64,000 nt of DNA from Planctomycetaceae bacterium (GCA_027487485.1 JAIYDN010000091.1:310001-374000); one strand, 5' to 3'. Positions 8,138-18,009 are shown, counted from the first letter of the stretch. Notes: generated from the letters alone by a model not told the origin. A program made the numbers and translations.

Positions 8138-9394
8138 TCATTCAACTTTAGCTTGATTCTCGCGCCAGAATAACGACACGAAAAAGAGAAGCGTTAGGGC
8201 TCCTGGCAGGGGATTGAAAAGTGGGTTTTCGGAGAACCCTCCGGCGAGAATCAAAAGTAGGATGGTGTCTGGGAAGTCCGTTCGATCCACGAACATTCGA
8301 AAGAACTGGCATAAGAACACCCCGGCCAAGAGTGCACCTCCGATGAGCCCGGTTCCAAGAGTGGCGTTTAGCAAGACATTGTGCGCATGCCGTGTTGGCC
8401 AATAGTGCTCATCACCGATGACAAATCTTTGGCAGCCGTACCCGTATCCGAAAATGGGTGAGGAACCAATTTTCTTGATGACGAAGGCCCATAAATCGGA
8501 ACGGCCCGTCAAACTATAGATCTCCTCACTATTTCCGCTACGTGAGATTCCAGCAAGTGCTTTATCGGCTGAAGAGGCATTCCAAGTACTCAGCAGGAAT
8601 AAACACAAGGCTGCCCCGAGCACTACGCACAAACTTCCAACAGTCAGTTTTGTCAACAACCCGAAGTGTCTCATCGTTGCATAGGCGGTCACTAATAAAG
8701 ACGCGAAGAGCCATGTTCGACTACCGGTAAGATACAAAGTCCCGAAGGCAAAGATCACCAGGGGAGCACCCCACTTCCATTTCAGATATCCAGAGTTCGA
8801 CGCGACAAAAGTCAGGCCAATCGTAGCTGCCGCAATTGCCGCTGTGCCGTTAGGATGGCTGAGTCCGGCAAAGCGTTTTGAGTCCGCGACTGAATCGATC
8901 AACGGGTCGAAGGCGTTAAGTCCAGGCATGACAAGACTCGCTATCCAGCAGCAAAGCAGGAACAAATACAAAACAACAAGACTGGTTAAGACAAATGCGC
9001 GTTGGCCAAACCGCCTCGAAACACAGTCTGCAAATACAAACATGCAGAAAAGAACGGTACAGCATGTCAACGAATAAGATACATTGACCGATTTGAGAGC
9101 GCACAAAAAAGCCCACAAGCAGAACATGGTCATTCCAATGGCGGGAACACCCAAATTCTTGAGTCTGCCGTAATCGTAAAGCAAAATACTATAAATTCCG
9201 CATGCCATGCAAATCCCGAGTTTGCAAAGCGTCTGCCAATCTGCAGCAGCGCTAAGAACTTCACTGGCTCGGAAATTGGCTTCGTTCAAAAACAAAGCTC
9301 CGAAAATCAGTAACGCCCCCGTAATGATGTACAATGGTTTTTGCAAAACTACCTGGATCCAATTTGGTTTTGAATCAAGAACGCACGGATCCAC
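8138..9394 (-). CDS. O-antigen ligase/polymerase family membrane protein (Wzy/WaaL-like)
   Basis: A 418-residue protein with about ten or eleven hydrophobic segments and a large extracytoplasmic loop. The loop holds GYGYGCQRFVIGDEHYW and TRHAHNVLLNATLGTGL, matching the Wzy_C/O-antigen ligase signature (R..HAHN). Such proteins polymerise or transfer lipid-linked glycans on the outer face of the inner membrane; Wzy and WaaL cannot be told apart by eye. It is the last gene of a minus-strand run and overlaps the upstream glycosyltransferase by 20 bases. With the flippase two genes upstream it fits a Wzx/Wzy pathway. Confidence 0.85.
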   Translation of the reverse strand: MDPCVLDSKPNWIQVVLQKPLYIITGALLIFGALFLNEANFRASEVLSAAADWQTLCKLGICMACGIYSILLYDYGRLKNLGVPAIGMTMFCLWAFLCALKSVNVSYSLTCCTVLFCMFVFADCVSRRFGQRAFVLTSLVVLYLFLLCCWIASLVMPGLNAFDPLIDSVADSKRFAGLSHPNGTAAIAAATIGLTFVASNSGYLKWKWGAPLVIFAFGTLYLTGSRTWLFASLLVTAYATMRHFGLLTKLTVGSLCVVLGAALCLFLLSTWNASSADKALAGISRSGNSEEIYSLTGRSDLWAFVIKKIGSSPIFGYGYGCQRFVIGDEHYWPTRHAHNVLLNATLGTGLIGGALLAGVFLCQFFRMFVDRTDFPDTILLLILAGGFSENPLFNPLPGALTLLFFVSLFWRENQAKVE

Positions 9395-10610
9395 GATCCA
9401 CTCCTTTCTTTCTTAGCTTCATTACATCCCAAATTGCATCCGCTAGAAGCTTGGCGCATCCTTGGGGAGTGATCTCGCTTACTCGGTTCCGGCATCGAAT
9501 TCGCATGGCGTTTAGCTCGGCATGCGAACAGTTCATAGCAGCATCTATTGCTTGAAGCGTGGACCCCTCATCATTCGGAACAAAGGTCCATCCGGTCTTC
9601 TTATCCTCACACAGTTCTTCGACCGCACCGCTATAAAGGCTACCCAGGATTGGCAAACCGGCAGCCATTGCCTCATTGACGACCAGTCCCCATTCATCGG
9701 CAAGCGTCGGAAATGCAAGAATTCCAGAATTTGCATAAATGCTTCGGAGTTCCTCATGAGTCTTTCTACCTAGAAAATCGATACTCAGGTTCATGGGACG
9801 CGGCAATGCTTCCATGGACTCGCGCATAGGCCCATCGCCAACGACCGATAACTCGATTCGGCGATCGGAATTTTCGATAGCCCATCGACTCAGGATCCTC
9901 AGAAAGGTATCGACTCCCTTGCGCTCGATCAGCTGACCGACAATCAACAGTTTCTTCGAACTTGCTTCGTCTCGTTCAAGGGGACAGCTGTCGTAGAACC
10001 CAGATCGAGCGGAGTAGGGTATCTCGTAAATACATTGATTGTTTGCACCCATTCGATGGATGTAGCGACGGCCACTTTTGCCGTTGACGATAATCGCGTC
10101 AGCTCGTCGTATTAGCCAACGGCGAAGCTTGTTTCGCAGGAAACCTCGCCCCTCTTCAGAATGCTCGGAAACACATGCCCAAAGAATAAAGGGTTTGCGA
10201 GCAATGAAAGCGGAATAAATGGCAGCCACCATCGAACGGAAGCCTAGCTCACTTGAGACAACAACATCCGGATCGAGTTTTCGAAGAAGTTGAATGGTGT
10301 TGACCGGGAAATGAATGTCGACAGAATCCGTGAATCCAGCTTTGTGCTTCCATAGGCTCGGGATGGTCCATGTCTTCTGAAGTTGAAACTCGAGTGTCCC
10401 GAGGTCTGCTTCCCAAGATCGATGCCTTTCCATCATGGTGGATACCAAGATGGTTAATCGCTTAAAATTCTCAGCATAGGCGACGTAGTTTCCCAATTGA
10501 TGCGGCGGAACGTAACTAGCCAGAATGGTGACATGCATGGGCAATGGAAATGGACGCGAGCTGGGATCCGCAGTCGCTGTCGCGTTGCTATCCAATCCGA
10601 ACGAACTCAT
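9375..10610 (-). CDS. Glycosyltransferase family 4
   Basis: A GT-B fold glycosyltransferase that probably adds a sugar to a lipid-linked polysaccharide at the cytoplasmic membrane. The C-terminal donor-binding half shows KKLLIVGQLIERKGVDTFL, the SVVGDGPM turn and ADEWGLVVNEAMAAGLP, the E(x7)E-type motif of GT4. At 411 residues the length is normal. It overlaps the flippase gene by 4 bases upstream and the Wzy-like gene by 20 bases downstream, a tight operon. Confidence 0.88.
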   Translation of the reverse strand: MSSFGLDSNATATADPSSRPFPLPMHVTILASYVPPHQLGNYVAYAENFKRLTILVSTMMERHRSWEADLGTLEFQLQKTWTIPSLWKHKAGFTDSVDIHFPVNTIQLLRKLDPDVVVSSELGFRSMVAAIYSAFIARKPFILWACVSEHSEEGRGFLRNKLRRWLIRRADAIIVNGKSGRRYIHRMGANNQCIYEIPYSARSGFYDSCPLERDEASSKKLLIVGQLIERKGVDTFLRILSRWAIENSDRRIELSVVGDGPMRESMEALPRPMNLSIDFLGRKTHEELRSIYANSGILAFPTLADEWGLVVNEAMAAGLPILGSLYSGAVEELCEDKKTGWTFVPNDEGSTLQAIDAAMNCSHAELNAMRIRCRNRVSEITPQGCAKLLADAIWDVMKLRKKGVDRGSVRS

Positions 10611-11887
10611 GGTTGGACCTCCATCGATCTAGCTTGAACCCGTACAGACCAAAATGCTAATGCAATGATTGCAAAGCCGCTTACGGAATAACCAATACTC
10701 GACGCAATGGGAATACTCATCTCTGCGTACCAAGGGTGTAGCAAGAAAGCGCAAATCACTAACGTAACTGCTCCAAAGACCCGGGGAAGCATGGTGGAAA
10801 GTGGCTTGCCACGCCCCCGAATGAACCCCTCCGCAACGGTTGCTGCACCGTCAACAACCAGACCAGGGAGCAAGGCGATCGCCATGGGGATGGACGGCTT
10901 GTACTTCTCCCCAACAAGCCATGGCAAAAAAGCGAAAAGCAACAAACCTAGCACGCAGGCAGAGACTGCTTGGATGGACAGCACCCCTACGGCAGCTAAC
11001 GCAAAACGCTTAGGTGGAAAGGATGCGTTGGAAGAACCCAAGTTGAACGAGAAAAGACACAATGCACTTGGGACTACTTGAAGTAAACTTGTCACAGCAA
11101 TCGCAACCGAATAATGCCCCTGATTCGTAAAATCGACAAGCCACAAAATCAATAAAACATCAAGCCGTCCCAGCAGTTGAGAAGCGAAGTACGAAACAGC
11201 ATAAGAACGGCCTTCCTTCAAAAGTACGAATACGGAAGGTGAAGCGTTCTTCAATAGGTTCGTCTCTCGATGCATCCATGTTAAAGCAAAAAGCGACACA
11301 ATCGACGAAACAACGCTTAAACAAGTAACGGTCAACACAGTCACCATTCCAAACCACCAGAAAATGCCTAAAAGCAAAGGCAAGACCATGGCAGACACTA
11401 ATCGATTGATGTTATAGCGACGGAACTCTCCACTTCCATGATCGACGGCAAGCAACGCAAGTCGCGCATGTTCAAAAGGTAAAGCAAGTGCAATCCCGAC
11501 GCATAAAGGGGCGAGGTAGGATTTTGATTCCGGCAAGGCTATGAACGAAAGAAGTAAAACCACGACAAAAGAGATGAGGCCCGTAAAAATACCGGCTCGT
11601 AATGAGGCGCTCTTGAGATGTTCTAACGAATCTTCTTTAGGTTGTGACCGTCGCGCAATCGAGAATGATGTTCCCAGCATTCCTGCGTAAAGCAAAATTT
11701 GTGTGAATAGCACCACCGTTCCATATTCGCCTCGCGCATACGGGGATAGAAGCCTTGCAAGAATGATACTTTGGATCGCGTTGAGTCCAAAAATGGCTAG
11801 CTGTGCACCGACGGTCCCTACAACCTCCTGCATCCTGCGATTTTGAAGTCGACTCCTTACCCGCACTCGAAGATCGCGAAAGTTCAT
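10607..11887 (-). CDS. Polysaccharide flippase (Wzx/MATE-like)
   Basis: About 426 residues with 12 or so hydrophobic segments and the family N-terminus VGAQLAIFGLNAIQSIILA followed by SPYARGEYGTVVLFTQIL, typical of the polysaccharide biosynthesis/MATE-like flippase family. It should move lipid-linked glycan units across the inner membrane. The ATG at 11887 leaves 4 bases to the preceding gene's stop; an earlier in-frame ATG at 11932 would overlap that gene by 41 bases and adds only a polar extension. Confidence 0.88.
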   Translation of the reverse strand: MNFRDLRVRVRSRLQNRRMQEVVGTVGAQLAIFGLNAIQSIILARLLSPYARGEYGTVVLFTQILLYAGMLGTSFSIARRSQPKEDSLEHLKSASLRAGIFTGLISFVVVLLLSFIALPESKSYLAPLCVGIALALPFEHARLALLAVDHGSGEFRRYNINRLVSAMVLPLLLGIFWWFGMVTVLTVTCLSVVSSIVSLFALTWMHRETNLLKNASPSVFVLLKEGRSYAVSYFASQLLGRLDVLLILWLVDFTNQGHYSVAIAVTSLLQVVPSALCLFSFNLGSSNASFPPKRFALAAVGVLSIQAVSACVLGLLLFAFLPWLVGEKYKPSIPMAIALLPGLVVDGAATVAEGFIRGRGKPLSTMLPRVFGAVTLVICAFLLHPWYAEMSIPIASSIGYSVSGFAIIALAFWSVRVQARSMEVQP

Positions 11888-11891
11888 GGCT

Positions 11892-13073
11892 CTATCGCTT
11901 TCTTTGACGTGCAGTCTCAATCGCACGCTCATAGATTTGCATCAACAATTGATAGTTCGTCTGAGCCGAGTAGCGATCCAAGAACTGTTGCCTTGCAGCC
12001 AATCGCATTGCGGACTGCGCTGTTCCAGATAAGAAAAATCGGTCGATAGCCTGCTTGAGGTCGACTTCGTTGGGAACAGCCAATAACCCACTTTTCTCAT
12101 GCTCGACAATCTCTTCCATCGAGCCCAATCTGGAAGCAATCACGGGCGTTCCTTTCGAGAATGCCTCTAGGATTGTTCGAGGAAAGCCCTCATACCAGAG
12201 TGACGGTTGTATGAGGCAAGCAGCATTCCCGACTGCATGAAGTACATCTTCCCGGTTCATTCGACCACACCATTCCATTCGAGATGGATTGCGTTGGCAT
12301 ACGATTTTCAATTCTTCCAATAAGGGACCATCGCCGATAATCTTCAACCGTGGGGCCGATTGAAGTTCCGGCCAAATCTTGCATAGTAAATCAACTCCTT
12401 TCTCTCTGGACAAGCGACCGACAAATACAGCGTATCCACCCGCGCCCGAACCGGGACCTGGATCCTCCAACAGAAAATTTGGTTTCAAGTCGATTCTTTC
12501 CGCAGGCAATCCACCCTGGATGAACTTCGCTCTAGAAAAGTTAGTCAGTGCGAAGTATCGATCTACCATCTTGGCCCAAGTTCCTATGGAACGGTGGATC
12601 GCAATCATCGACGCAAGCACAGTACTCCCAGCTCGACTTCCTCGATAACATTTGTGCGCGATCGCAGGCCATGCAAACCTACGCCCCATACAATCTTCGC
12701 ATACTTTTCCATCTCGCATGAAGTACGCTCCAGAGCAGAACATTCTGTAGTTCCGTAGCGATTGGACAACCGCCACTTGCTCCTTTCGAGCTGCGTAATA
12801 AGCTGCCGGCGAAATCAATGGAAATGTGTTAGTACAGTGCATTACGTCAGGCTTCTCATTTTGGATTAACCGACGAAGCTCATGATAAGACTTGCTGCTC
12901 CATAAGGTCCGGGCCGCAACCGTCAACGGGTTCATTTTGCGAATAGCGTCATTGTGCTGCGTAAAACGAATCACATGATGTCCCTGCGATTCAAGCAAAG
13001 CTGCTTCTTCAGCAAACGACTGGTCCTCGCCGCCAGGTTGCTGATAAAAGTTATGACAGAGCAATACTTTCAT
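11892..13073 (-). CDS. Glycosyltransferase family 4
   Basis: A 393-residue GT-B glycosyltransferase. The N-terminus HNFYQQPGGEDQSFAEEAAL and the donor-site motif WYEGFPRTILEAFSKGTPV are characteristic of GT4 enzymes in capsule and O-antigen loci. Cysteines at CEDCMGRRFAWPAIAHKC recall the Cys-rich loop common in this subgroup. It overlaps the GT2 gene upstream by 4 bases (ATGA). The sugar specificity is unknown. Confidence 0.88.
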   Translation of the reverse strand: MKVLLCHNFYQQPGGEDQSFAEEAALLESQGHHVIRFTQHNDAIRKMNPLTVAARTLWSSKSYHELRRLIQNEKPDVMHCTNTFPLISPAAYYAARKEQVAVVQSLRNYRMFCSGAYFMRDGKVCEDCMGRRFAWPAIAHKCYRGSRAGSTVLASMIAIHRSIGTWAKMVDRYFALTNFSRAKFIQGGLPAERIDLKPNFLLEDPGPGSGAGGYAVFVGRLSREKGVDLLCKIWPELQSAPRLKIIGDGPLLEELKIVCQRNPSRMEWCGRMNREDVLHAVGNAACLIQPSLWYEGFPRTILEAFSKGTPVIASRLGSMEEIVEHEKSGLLAVPNEVDLKQAIDRFFLSGTAQSAMRLAARQQFLDRYSAQTNYQLLMQIYERAIETARQRKR

Positions 13074-14077
13074 GGAACAGCAGATTCCATTCCAACCTTG
13101 TGTGTAGGAAATCGCTTCTCGGCCCGGAATTCATAGCGTTTGAAAAAAGAGTTTTGTGGGAATAGCACCGGCGCGATTTTGTAGAGCGTCGATCGGACAT
13201 ATCCTTCTGCACGCCAGAGACGAATACGTCCTTCGAGAATTTTCTCTCGGTCGCCAATGCACAAGCTCAAACCCAAGCGAGGAACATTCACCAGAATTGC
13301 TTGGGCGGATCGAAGAAAGGTCCTGAGCAAAGCATAGGCTGCGCCGTGTTCCAAGAAATCTCGACGCGCAAAGCTCCAACCATTGTGGAGCGATGTCTCC
13401 TTAAAGAAATCATCTTCCAATCGGTCTGCGGGGATGACATGGTACCCTATGGCATTCGGAACAAACCAAGACTGAATTCCTGCCATACGAATACGACGGT
13501 ACATATCGGTATCGTAACCTCGTAAAGCGAACGACTGATCGTACAATCCGACTTGCTTGAATACGTCTCGGTGAATCATTTGGTTTCCAGAACCTGGCCC
13601 CTCTTGGCGGGTGTAAAGCTGAACCGAATCCCACTTCACTGTTTCACCAAGCATTCGACGGCATCGAGGGGTGAAATTTCGCTCACATCCATCAGGAAGT
13701 CGCAAATGCAGCAGGCCACCCACACTTTTGGCATTCTTGCTTGTCGCGACCAACCATAACTCGCGCAACCATTGCGGTTCCGCAACTTGGTCGTCATCAA
13801 ACAACGCAATCCATTCACCGCGAGCTGCTTTGATACCAACATTACGAGCCACTACCGCCCCGCCATGCTGTTGCAGAATCCCTCGGATCGGTAAGTCATA
13901 GTTTTTTGCGAAGTCATCAATCAGCTCCGGAGTTCCAGAGCTCCCCGTATGGACAACGACGATTTCGTACTTAAATAGATTTTGGGTATCTTGGTTTACA
14001 AGGCTCGCTAAGCAATCGCGCAAGCCTTCGGTGCGATTATGAGAACAAATGGCAATGGTGACTTCGACATCCGACAT
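13070..14077 (-). CDS. Glycosyltransferase family 2 (copy a)
   Basis: A GT-A fold transferase: IAICSHNR at the N-terminus, AARGEWIALFDDDQVAEPQW with the DDD metal/nucleotide site, and a later KETSLHNGWSFARRD segment. At 335 residues it is paralogous to the gene at 18010-19008, with long identical stretches such as AEPQWLRELWLVA and FFKETSLHNGWSFARRD. The C-terminal part (RLWRAEGYVRSTLYKIAPVL) may associate with the membrane. It is in the operon between a GT4 and a polysaccharide deacetylase. Confidence 0.88.
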   Translation of the reverse strand: MSDVEVTIAICSHNRTEGLRDCLASLVNQDTQNLFKYEIVVVHTGSSGTPELIDDFAKNYDLPIRGILQQHGGAVVARNVGIKAARGEWIALFDDDQVAEPQWLRELWLVATSKNAKSVGGLLHLRLPDGCERNFTPRCRRMLGETVKWDSVQLYTRQEGPGSGNQMIHRDVFKQVGLYDQSFALRGYDTDMYRRIRMAGIQSWFVPNAIGYHVIPADRLEDDFFKETSLHNGWSFARRDFLEHGAAYALLRTFLRSAQAILVNVPRLGLSLCIGDREKILEGRIRLWRAEGYVRSTLYKIAPVLFPQNSFFKRYEFRAEKRFPTHKVGMESAVP

Positions 14078-14092
14078 TTTGCATCAAAAAAG

Positions 14093-15052
14093 TTAACGTG
14101 AGTGAGATGGTTTTGGGGTGCGAATCAGGCTTTTGAACTTTCGCCATATGCCTTTTAAGGCAGCGTATTTTCCGCTTAGTTTCGCGGCAAGGCTAGAGGA
14201 TGAATCATACTCAGAGGCTGTCAAGCGTCCCCACGAAAATGGATCGTCATCGATGTTTGTCATTTCGTTTTCACTGGTTAATCCGCAAATGACGCCTGTA
14301 CGGCGTGCAGCATCCACCAAAGTTGGTCCGCTAAAGCCTTGATTTCGCTTCCCAAATGGGAATGCAAACGGTACTTCTCGACTACCGAACCGCTCTTGAA
14401 GCCATCGGATATTTTCCAGAAGATCGCATTCAAAGCCATCTGGATTTTCTCGAAAGTCCTGGTGTGTATGCGTGTGAGCACCTAGTTCAACCATACCGCT
14501 ATCCAAGAGCTTCGCACATTCGTCGGACGTTAAGGCTCGCCAATCCTCAGGGGACACGTGTGATGATCCGGCGTCTTTCCAGTTTTCAAACGGAAACGGG
14601 GAAGGTGAATCGATATACGCAGTTGCGACAAATACCGTTGCGGGAATGTTCAATTCTTGGAGGATCGGAAGAGCATTTGTCAAATTGTTGGCGTAACCAT
14701 CGTCAAAAGTGACTGCGAAGGAATTTGCATCCGGAGTCTCTTTTTTGTGATGCCAATCTAATAGAGTCCTTAATGGCCGAGCTACGAATCCACGCTCGAG
14801 CAAGCCAGTCAACTGCTCCCGAAATCGATCGGGAGTTACGTTGGATGTCGGGAAGGTACGATTCGATCGTCGACATGCAATCCGATGATACATAAGTATG
14901 CCAACCTCCTGCGGCATTTTCCGACACGGAAGGAAGGGCAGTGCCAAGGGAAATTTTGCGATGCATGTCTGTCGGCAGTCTTCCCAAAGCGAATCCGACT
15001 TGTAGGAATACGAAAGGCTCGCTGTCTTTATTTTTCCCACTTTCAAATCCAT
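14093..15052 (-). CDS. Polysaccharide deacetylase (NodB-type)
   Basis: Carbohydrate esterase family 4-type deacetylase, probably removing N- or O-acetyl groups from the locus polysaccharide. It contains ILMYHRI (residues 52-58), TFDDGY (115-120, catalytic Asp and metal Asp) and GAHTHTHQDF (191-200, metal His pair). At 319 residues the length is normal. Its first codons overlap the end of the LhgO-like gene by 10 bases. No export signal is clear, so whether it acts on the lipid-linked intermediate in the cytoplasm or outside is open. Confidence 0.88.
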   Translation of the reverse strand: MDLKVGKIKTASLSYSYKSDSLWEDCRQTCIAKFPLALPFLPCRKMPQEVGILMYHRIACRRSNRTFPTSNVTPDRFREQLTGLLERGFVARPLRTLLDWHHKKETPDANSFAVTFDDGYANNLTNALPILQELNIPATVFVATAYIDSPSPFPFENWKDAGSSHVSPEDWRALTSDECAKLLDSGMVELGAHTHTHQDFRENPDGFECDLLENIRWLQERFGSREVPFAFPFGKRNQGFSGPTLVDAARRTGVICGLTSENEMTNIDDDPFSWGRLTASEYDSSSSLAAKLSGKYAALKGIWRKFKSLIRTPKPSHSR

Positions 15053-16224
15053 TCGGTAAGGTACTGGCCAATCGCCAACGATGCCGTCGCTGCTGGGCTC
15101 GGCGCGTTCAGAACATGCAAAGCATAGTCGCTTCGGACAACATGGAAATCCTGCACCAATTCCCCTTGTCGCGTCATCGCCTGGGCACGCACTCCAGCAC
15201 CTCCCGTGGTAAGATGCTCGGCTTGAATGTCCGGAATCAATTTCTGCAACGACTTACAAAAACGTTTGCGGCTCAATGATTGTGCGATCTCGGAAAAAGC
15301 CATCTGAGGATATCGTTTCATGAATCGCCATAGGCCTGGAAAAGCAAGAGTTTCTGCGAATTCGCGCAGATGAACATCTCGCTTGCGATATCCTTCCCTC
15401 GCAAAAGCTAAGACCGCATTTGGTCCCGCCTCGATTCCACCGTGAATTAGTCTCGTGAAATGCACCCCGAGAAATGGAAACGATGGGTCAGGAACGGGAT
15501 AAACTAAATGGCGACAAAGATGCTTTGCTTGCTCGTTCAAGGTGTAGTACTCGCCCCGAAAAGGAACAATCTGAACGTCTCGCTTTTCGCCTGCGAGCTC
15601 ACTCACTTTGTCGCAATACAAGCCCGCAGTATTGACCAGCCATTGCCCTTCGATCGAATCGCTCTTGGATCGAACAATCCAATTGGATTTACCTCGTTGA
15701 ATTGCAACAATTTCGGTTCCCGTCATGATGTTGACATCGGACTCGAGCAAAACTTTTTTCATTGCGTCGCATACCGCACGGTAGTCGACAATTCCTTCTT
15801 CAGGAACGTGCGCTGCCTCCAAGCCTGCCACATGAGGCTCCACGGCAAGCATTCCAGCACGATCGAGTTTTTTGAGTCCTCTCAGACCGTTGGCCTCGCC
15901 ACGGCGAAGTAACTCATCAAGACGGCTTCGCTCCATTTCGTTGGTGGCAACGACCAATTTGCCGCAGATTTCATGAGGTACTTCGTGAGCTCGACAAAAC
16001 GCTGTCATCTCTCGAATCCCGGAAACGGCTAGCTTCGCCTTCAACGAACCGGGCTTGTAGTAAAGCCCGCAATGCAACACTCCGGAGTTATGGGTACTTT
16101 GGTGAAGCCCCACATTCATTTCTTTTTCTACAACCGTGATTTTGGCGGTGCGATACTTTGTCCGCAATTTGATCGCAGTCGCCAAGCCGACGATACCTCC
16201 TCCTACGATAACTGCTGAAATCAT
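15043..16224 (-). CDS. lhgO: L-2-hydroxyglutarate oxidase-like FAD enzyme
   Basis: An FAD-dependent oxidoreductase of the DAO family: GGGIVGLATAIKL (dinucleotide-binding loop), THNSGVLHCGLYYKPGSLKA and a C-terminal HLTTGGAGVRAQAM segment all match LhgO, which oxidises L-2-hydroxyglutarate to 2-oxoglutarate and passes electrons to quinone. At 393 residues the length is normal. It is embedded in the polysaccharide operon (10-base overlap downstream), which is unusual for a central-metabolism enzyme. It may act on a different hydroxy acid, perhaps a sugar acid. The gene symbol is by family only. Confidence 0.8.
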   Translation of the reverse strand: MISAVIVGGGIVGLATAIKLRTKYRTAKITVVEKEMNVGLHQSTHNSGVLHCGLYYKPGSLKAKLAVSGIREMTAFCRAHEVPHEICGKLVVATNEMERSRLDELLRRGEANGLRGLKKLDRAGMLAVEPHVAGLEAAHVPEEGIVDYRAVCDAMKKVLLESDVNIMTGTEIVAIQRGKSNWIVRSKSDSIEGQWLVNTAGLYCDKVSELAGEKRDVQIVPFRGEYYTLNEQAKHLCRHLVYPVPDPSFPFLGVHFTRLIHGGIEAGPNAVLAFAREGYRKRDVHLREFAETLAFPGLWRFMKRYPQMAFSEIAQSLSRKRFCKSLQKLIPDIQAEHLTTGGAGVRAQAMTRQGELVQDFHVVRSDYALHVLNAPSPAATASLAIGQYLTEWI

Positions 16225-16275
16225 GGAACCGAGTCCCTTAGTCTTGCGAAGCGAGTTGCCAAGTTACCGATTTTG

Positions 16276-16971
16276 TTACCTCTTGACGGCGCGTACGAGA
16301 ACCCCGTGGGTAAACATCGAATCGTAAGTCTGAAGTTCTTCGATTGGGATGTCTTCCACTACAATTCCCGAAAGGCCCGCCACGCTGGACGCAAAATTGC
16401 CGTAGGGCTCCACATGAGTATTCTCTTGACCAAAAACGTTGCCAAAGAGAAGTTTGCAACCTCGCGGTGTAAAACGCCAACAATCGACTTCCGCAAGTTC
16501 TTTATCCTGGGGTGATATTGCCGGAACGCTAACCAGCAAAACACCATCGGGTTTTAGAATTCTCCAGGCGTGCTGGATGGCACTGTTGAGGTCGAATACA
16601 AACTGAAGTGTTTCAGTCAAAATGAAGCAATCGTATTTTTCCGAGGGAACACAATCAGCCTGAGCAAGATCGGTAAATATGTTCGCGTTTGTGTTGTTTC
16701 TGTCGACATCAAGAACGTCAGCAACTGTTACATCATGCCCCATCGAATCACAATATCGCCGATTTTTGATTTCCAGTACGACGCCCGTGATGTCATTGCG
16801 GTTCCTTTCCATGAATCGGTCGATGTACCACCGCCCAATCGATGTGCCTCGTTCATGCCCCCAGCGTCGACTCATTGGCCGTAGTTGATTTAAGGGCGCG
16901 GGACGCAACCAACGTACCAACGGTCGAGCAACGATCAGTATCTGCGACTTAACTTTGGATAGAAATGACAT
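16276..16971 (-). CDS. SAM-dependent methyltransferase (copy a)
   Basis: A class I methyltransferase-like protein with KYDCFILTETLQFVFDLNSA and ILKPDGVLLVSVPAIS, the methyltransferase type 11 pattern. The glycine-rich SAM loop is weak (VVLEIKNRRYCDSMG in place of DxGxGxG), as in its paralogue at 17064-17759. The ATG at 16971 was chosen by alignment with that paralogue; an ATG 15 bases upstream is possible. It presumably methylates a sugar of the locus glycan. The pair lies between the LhgO-like gene and GT2 copy b. Confidence 0.78.
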   Translation of the reverse strand: MSFLSKVKSQILIVARPLVRWLRPAPLNQLRPMSRRWGHERGTSIGRWYIDRFMERNRNDITGVVLEIKNRRYCDSMGHDVTVADVLDVDRNNTNANIFTDLAQADCVPSEKYDCFILTETLQFVFDLNSAIQHAWRILKPDGVLLVSVPAISPQDKELAEVDCWRFTPRGCKLLFGNVFGQENTHVEPYGNFASSVAGLSGIVVEDIPIEELQTYDSMFTHGVLVRAVKR

Positions 16972-17037
16972 AGGATAATTTTGCAAAAGTGAATGACAAT
17001 GTTCGGAGTTGCCCTCAGCACACAGAACGGTCTCGTG

Positions 17038-17057
17038 AAAGGCTTTAAAAAGCCTTT
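17038..17057 (-). terminator. Possible terminator hairpin after methyltransferase copy b
   Basis: AAAGGCTTT and AAAGCCTTT form perfect 9-base arms around two A residues, starting 6 bases past the stop codon of the minus-strand methyltransferase gene. On the minus strand it is not followed by a clear U-run, so an intrinsic terminator is only possible. Confidence 0.4.
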
Positions 17058-17063
17058 GGCCAT

Positions 17064-17759
17064 CTAAACGCGTTTTGCTCGGACAAAGACGCCTGTAGTG
17101 TATTTGCCATCATGAATCGTCAAGGCCTCTGACGGCAACTCTTCGACGGCAAGTCCGGCCAACATGCCTACAGAGGCTGCGTAATTACCGTATCCTTCTA
17201 CAGTCACGTTTTCGCTTCCAAATGCCTTTGCGAACAACTTCTCACACCCGAGAATCGTAAAGCGCCAGTGATCGAATGCCGCCAATTCATCATCGCGCGG
17301 TTGCACACATGGAACACTGACTAACAGGATCCCGTTAGGCTTCAGAATCCGATGAGCGTGAGCTATCGCACTTTCCAAATCGAAAACAAACTGCAGTGTT
17401 TCCGTTAATAGAAAGCAATCATACTTTTCGGACGGAACTTGATCCGCGGTGGCTAAGTCAGCGAAAATGGTTGCATCGCTATTCGATCGATCGATGTCGA
17501 GTATGTCCGAATGAGTTATTTCATGACCAAGGCTCTTGGTATATCGTGCATTCTTGATTTCCAAAACGGAGCCCTTGATGTCTTGGCGATTTGCTTCCAA
17601 AAAGCGATCAATGTACCATCGACTAATGGGTGTACCACGTTCGAACCCCCAACGCCGACTCATGGGCTCAAGAAGATTTGGAGGAACTGGCTTTAGAAAT
17701 CGAATCATGGGGCGAGCGAGAATCCGAACAGATCCTTTGATCGACTTTAATAATCGCAT
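17064..17759 (-). CDS. SAM-dependent methyltransferase (copy b)
   Basis: Paralogue of the gene at 16276-16971: both share MSRRWG-ERGT-I-RWYIDRF, VLEIKN-RY, VPSEKYDCF-LTETLQFVFDL and RILKP-G-LLVSVP. It is a class I methyltransferase-like protein, probably acting on a glycan residue. Start chosen at 17759 by alignment with copy a; in-frame ATGs at 17795 and 17837 would add a non-conserved leader. The gap 17838-18009 upstream has no recognised feature. Confidence 0.78.
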   Translation of the reverse strand: MRLLKSIKGSVRILARPMIRFLKPVPPNLLEPMSRRWGFERGTPISRWYIDRFLEANRQDIKGSVLEIKNARYTKSLGHEITHSDILDIDRSNSDATIFADLATADQVPSEKYDCFLLTETLQFVFDLESAIAHAHRILKPNGILLVSVPCVQPRDDELAAFDHWRFTILGCEKLFAKAFGSENVTVEGYGNYAASVGMLAGLAVEELPSEALTIHDGKYTTGVFVRAKRV

Positions 17760-18009
17760 CTCGGAAAGTGCAAATGTTTTTGTCGAGGATTGCATGACAA
17801 TGTCACCCTGAATGAATTGTGGTCGTGAGCAGGACACACGCCCAATATTCTTGCTTTACAGAATAAAATTGCGGTGTGGAACGAAGTCTAATTGAGAACC
17901 GCTGTGACGCAATTGTCCGCAGAATGGTGGTTTTAGAAACCGCGAAACTCAACAGGCTCCTCTAGCAAGATCATGACATTCGCTACAACCCAAACCTGGG
18001 GCCGACTGC

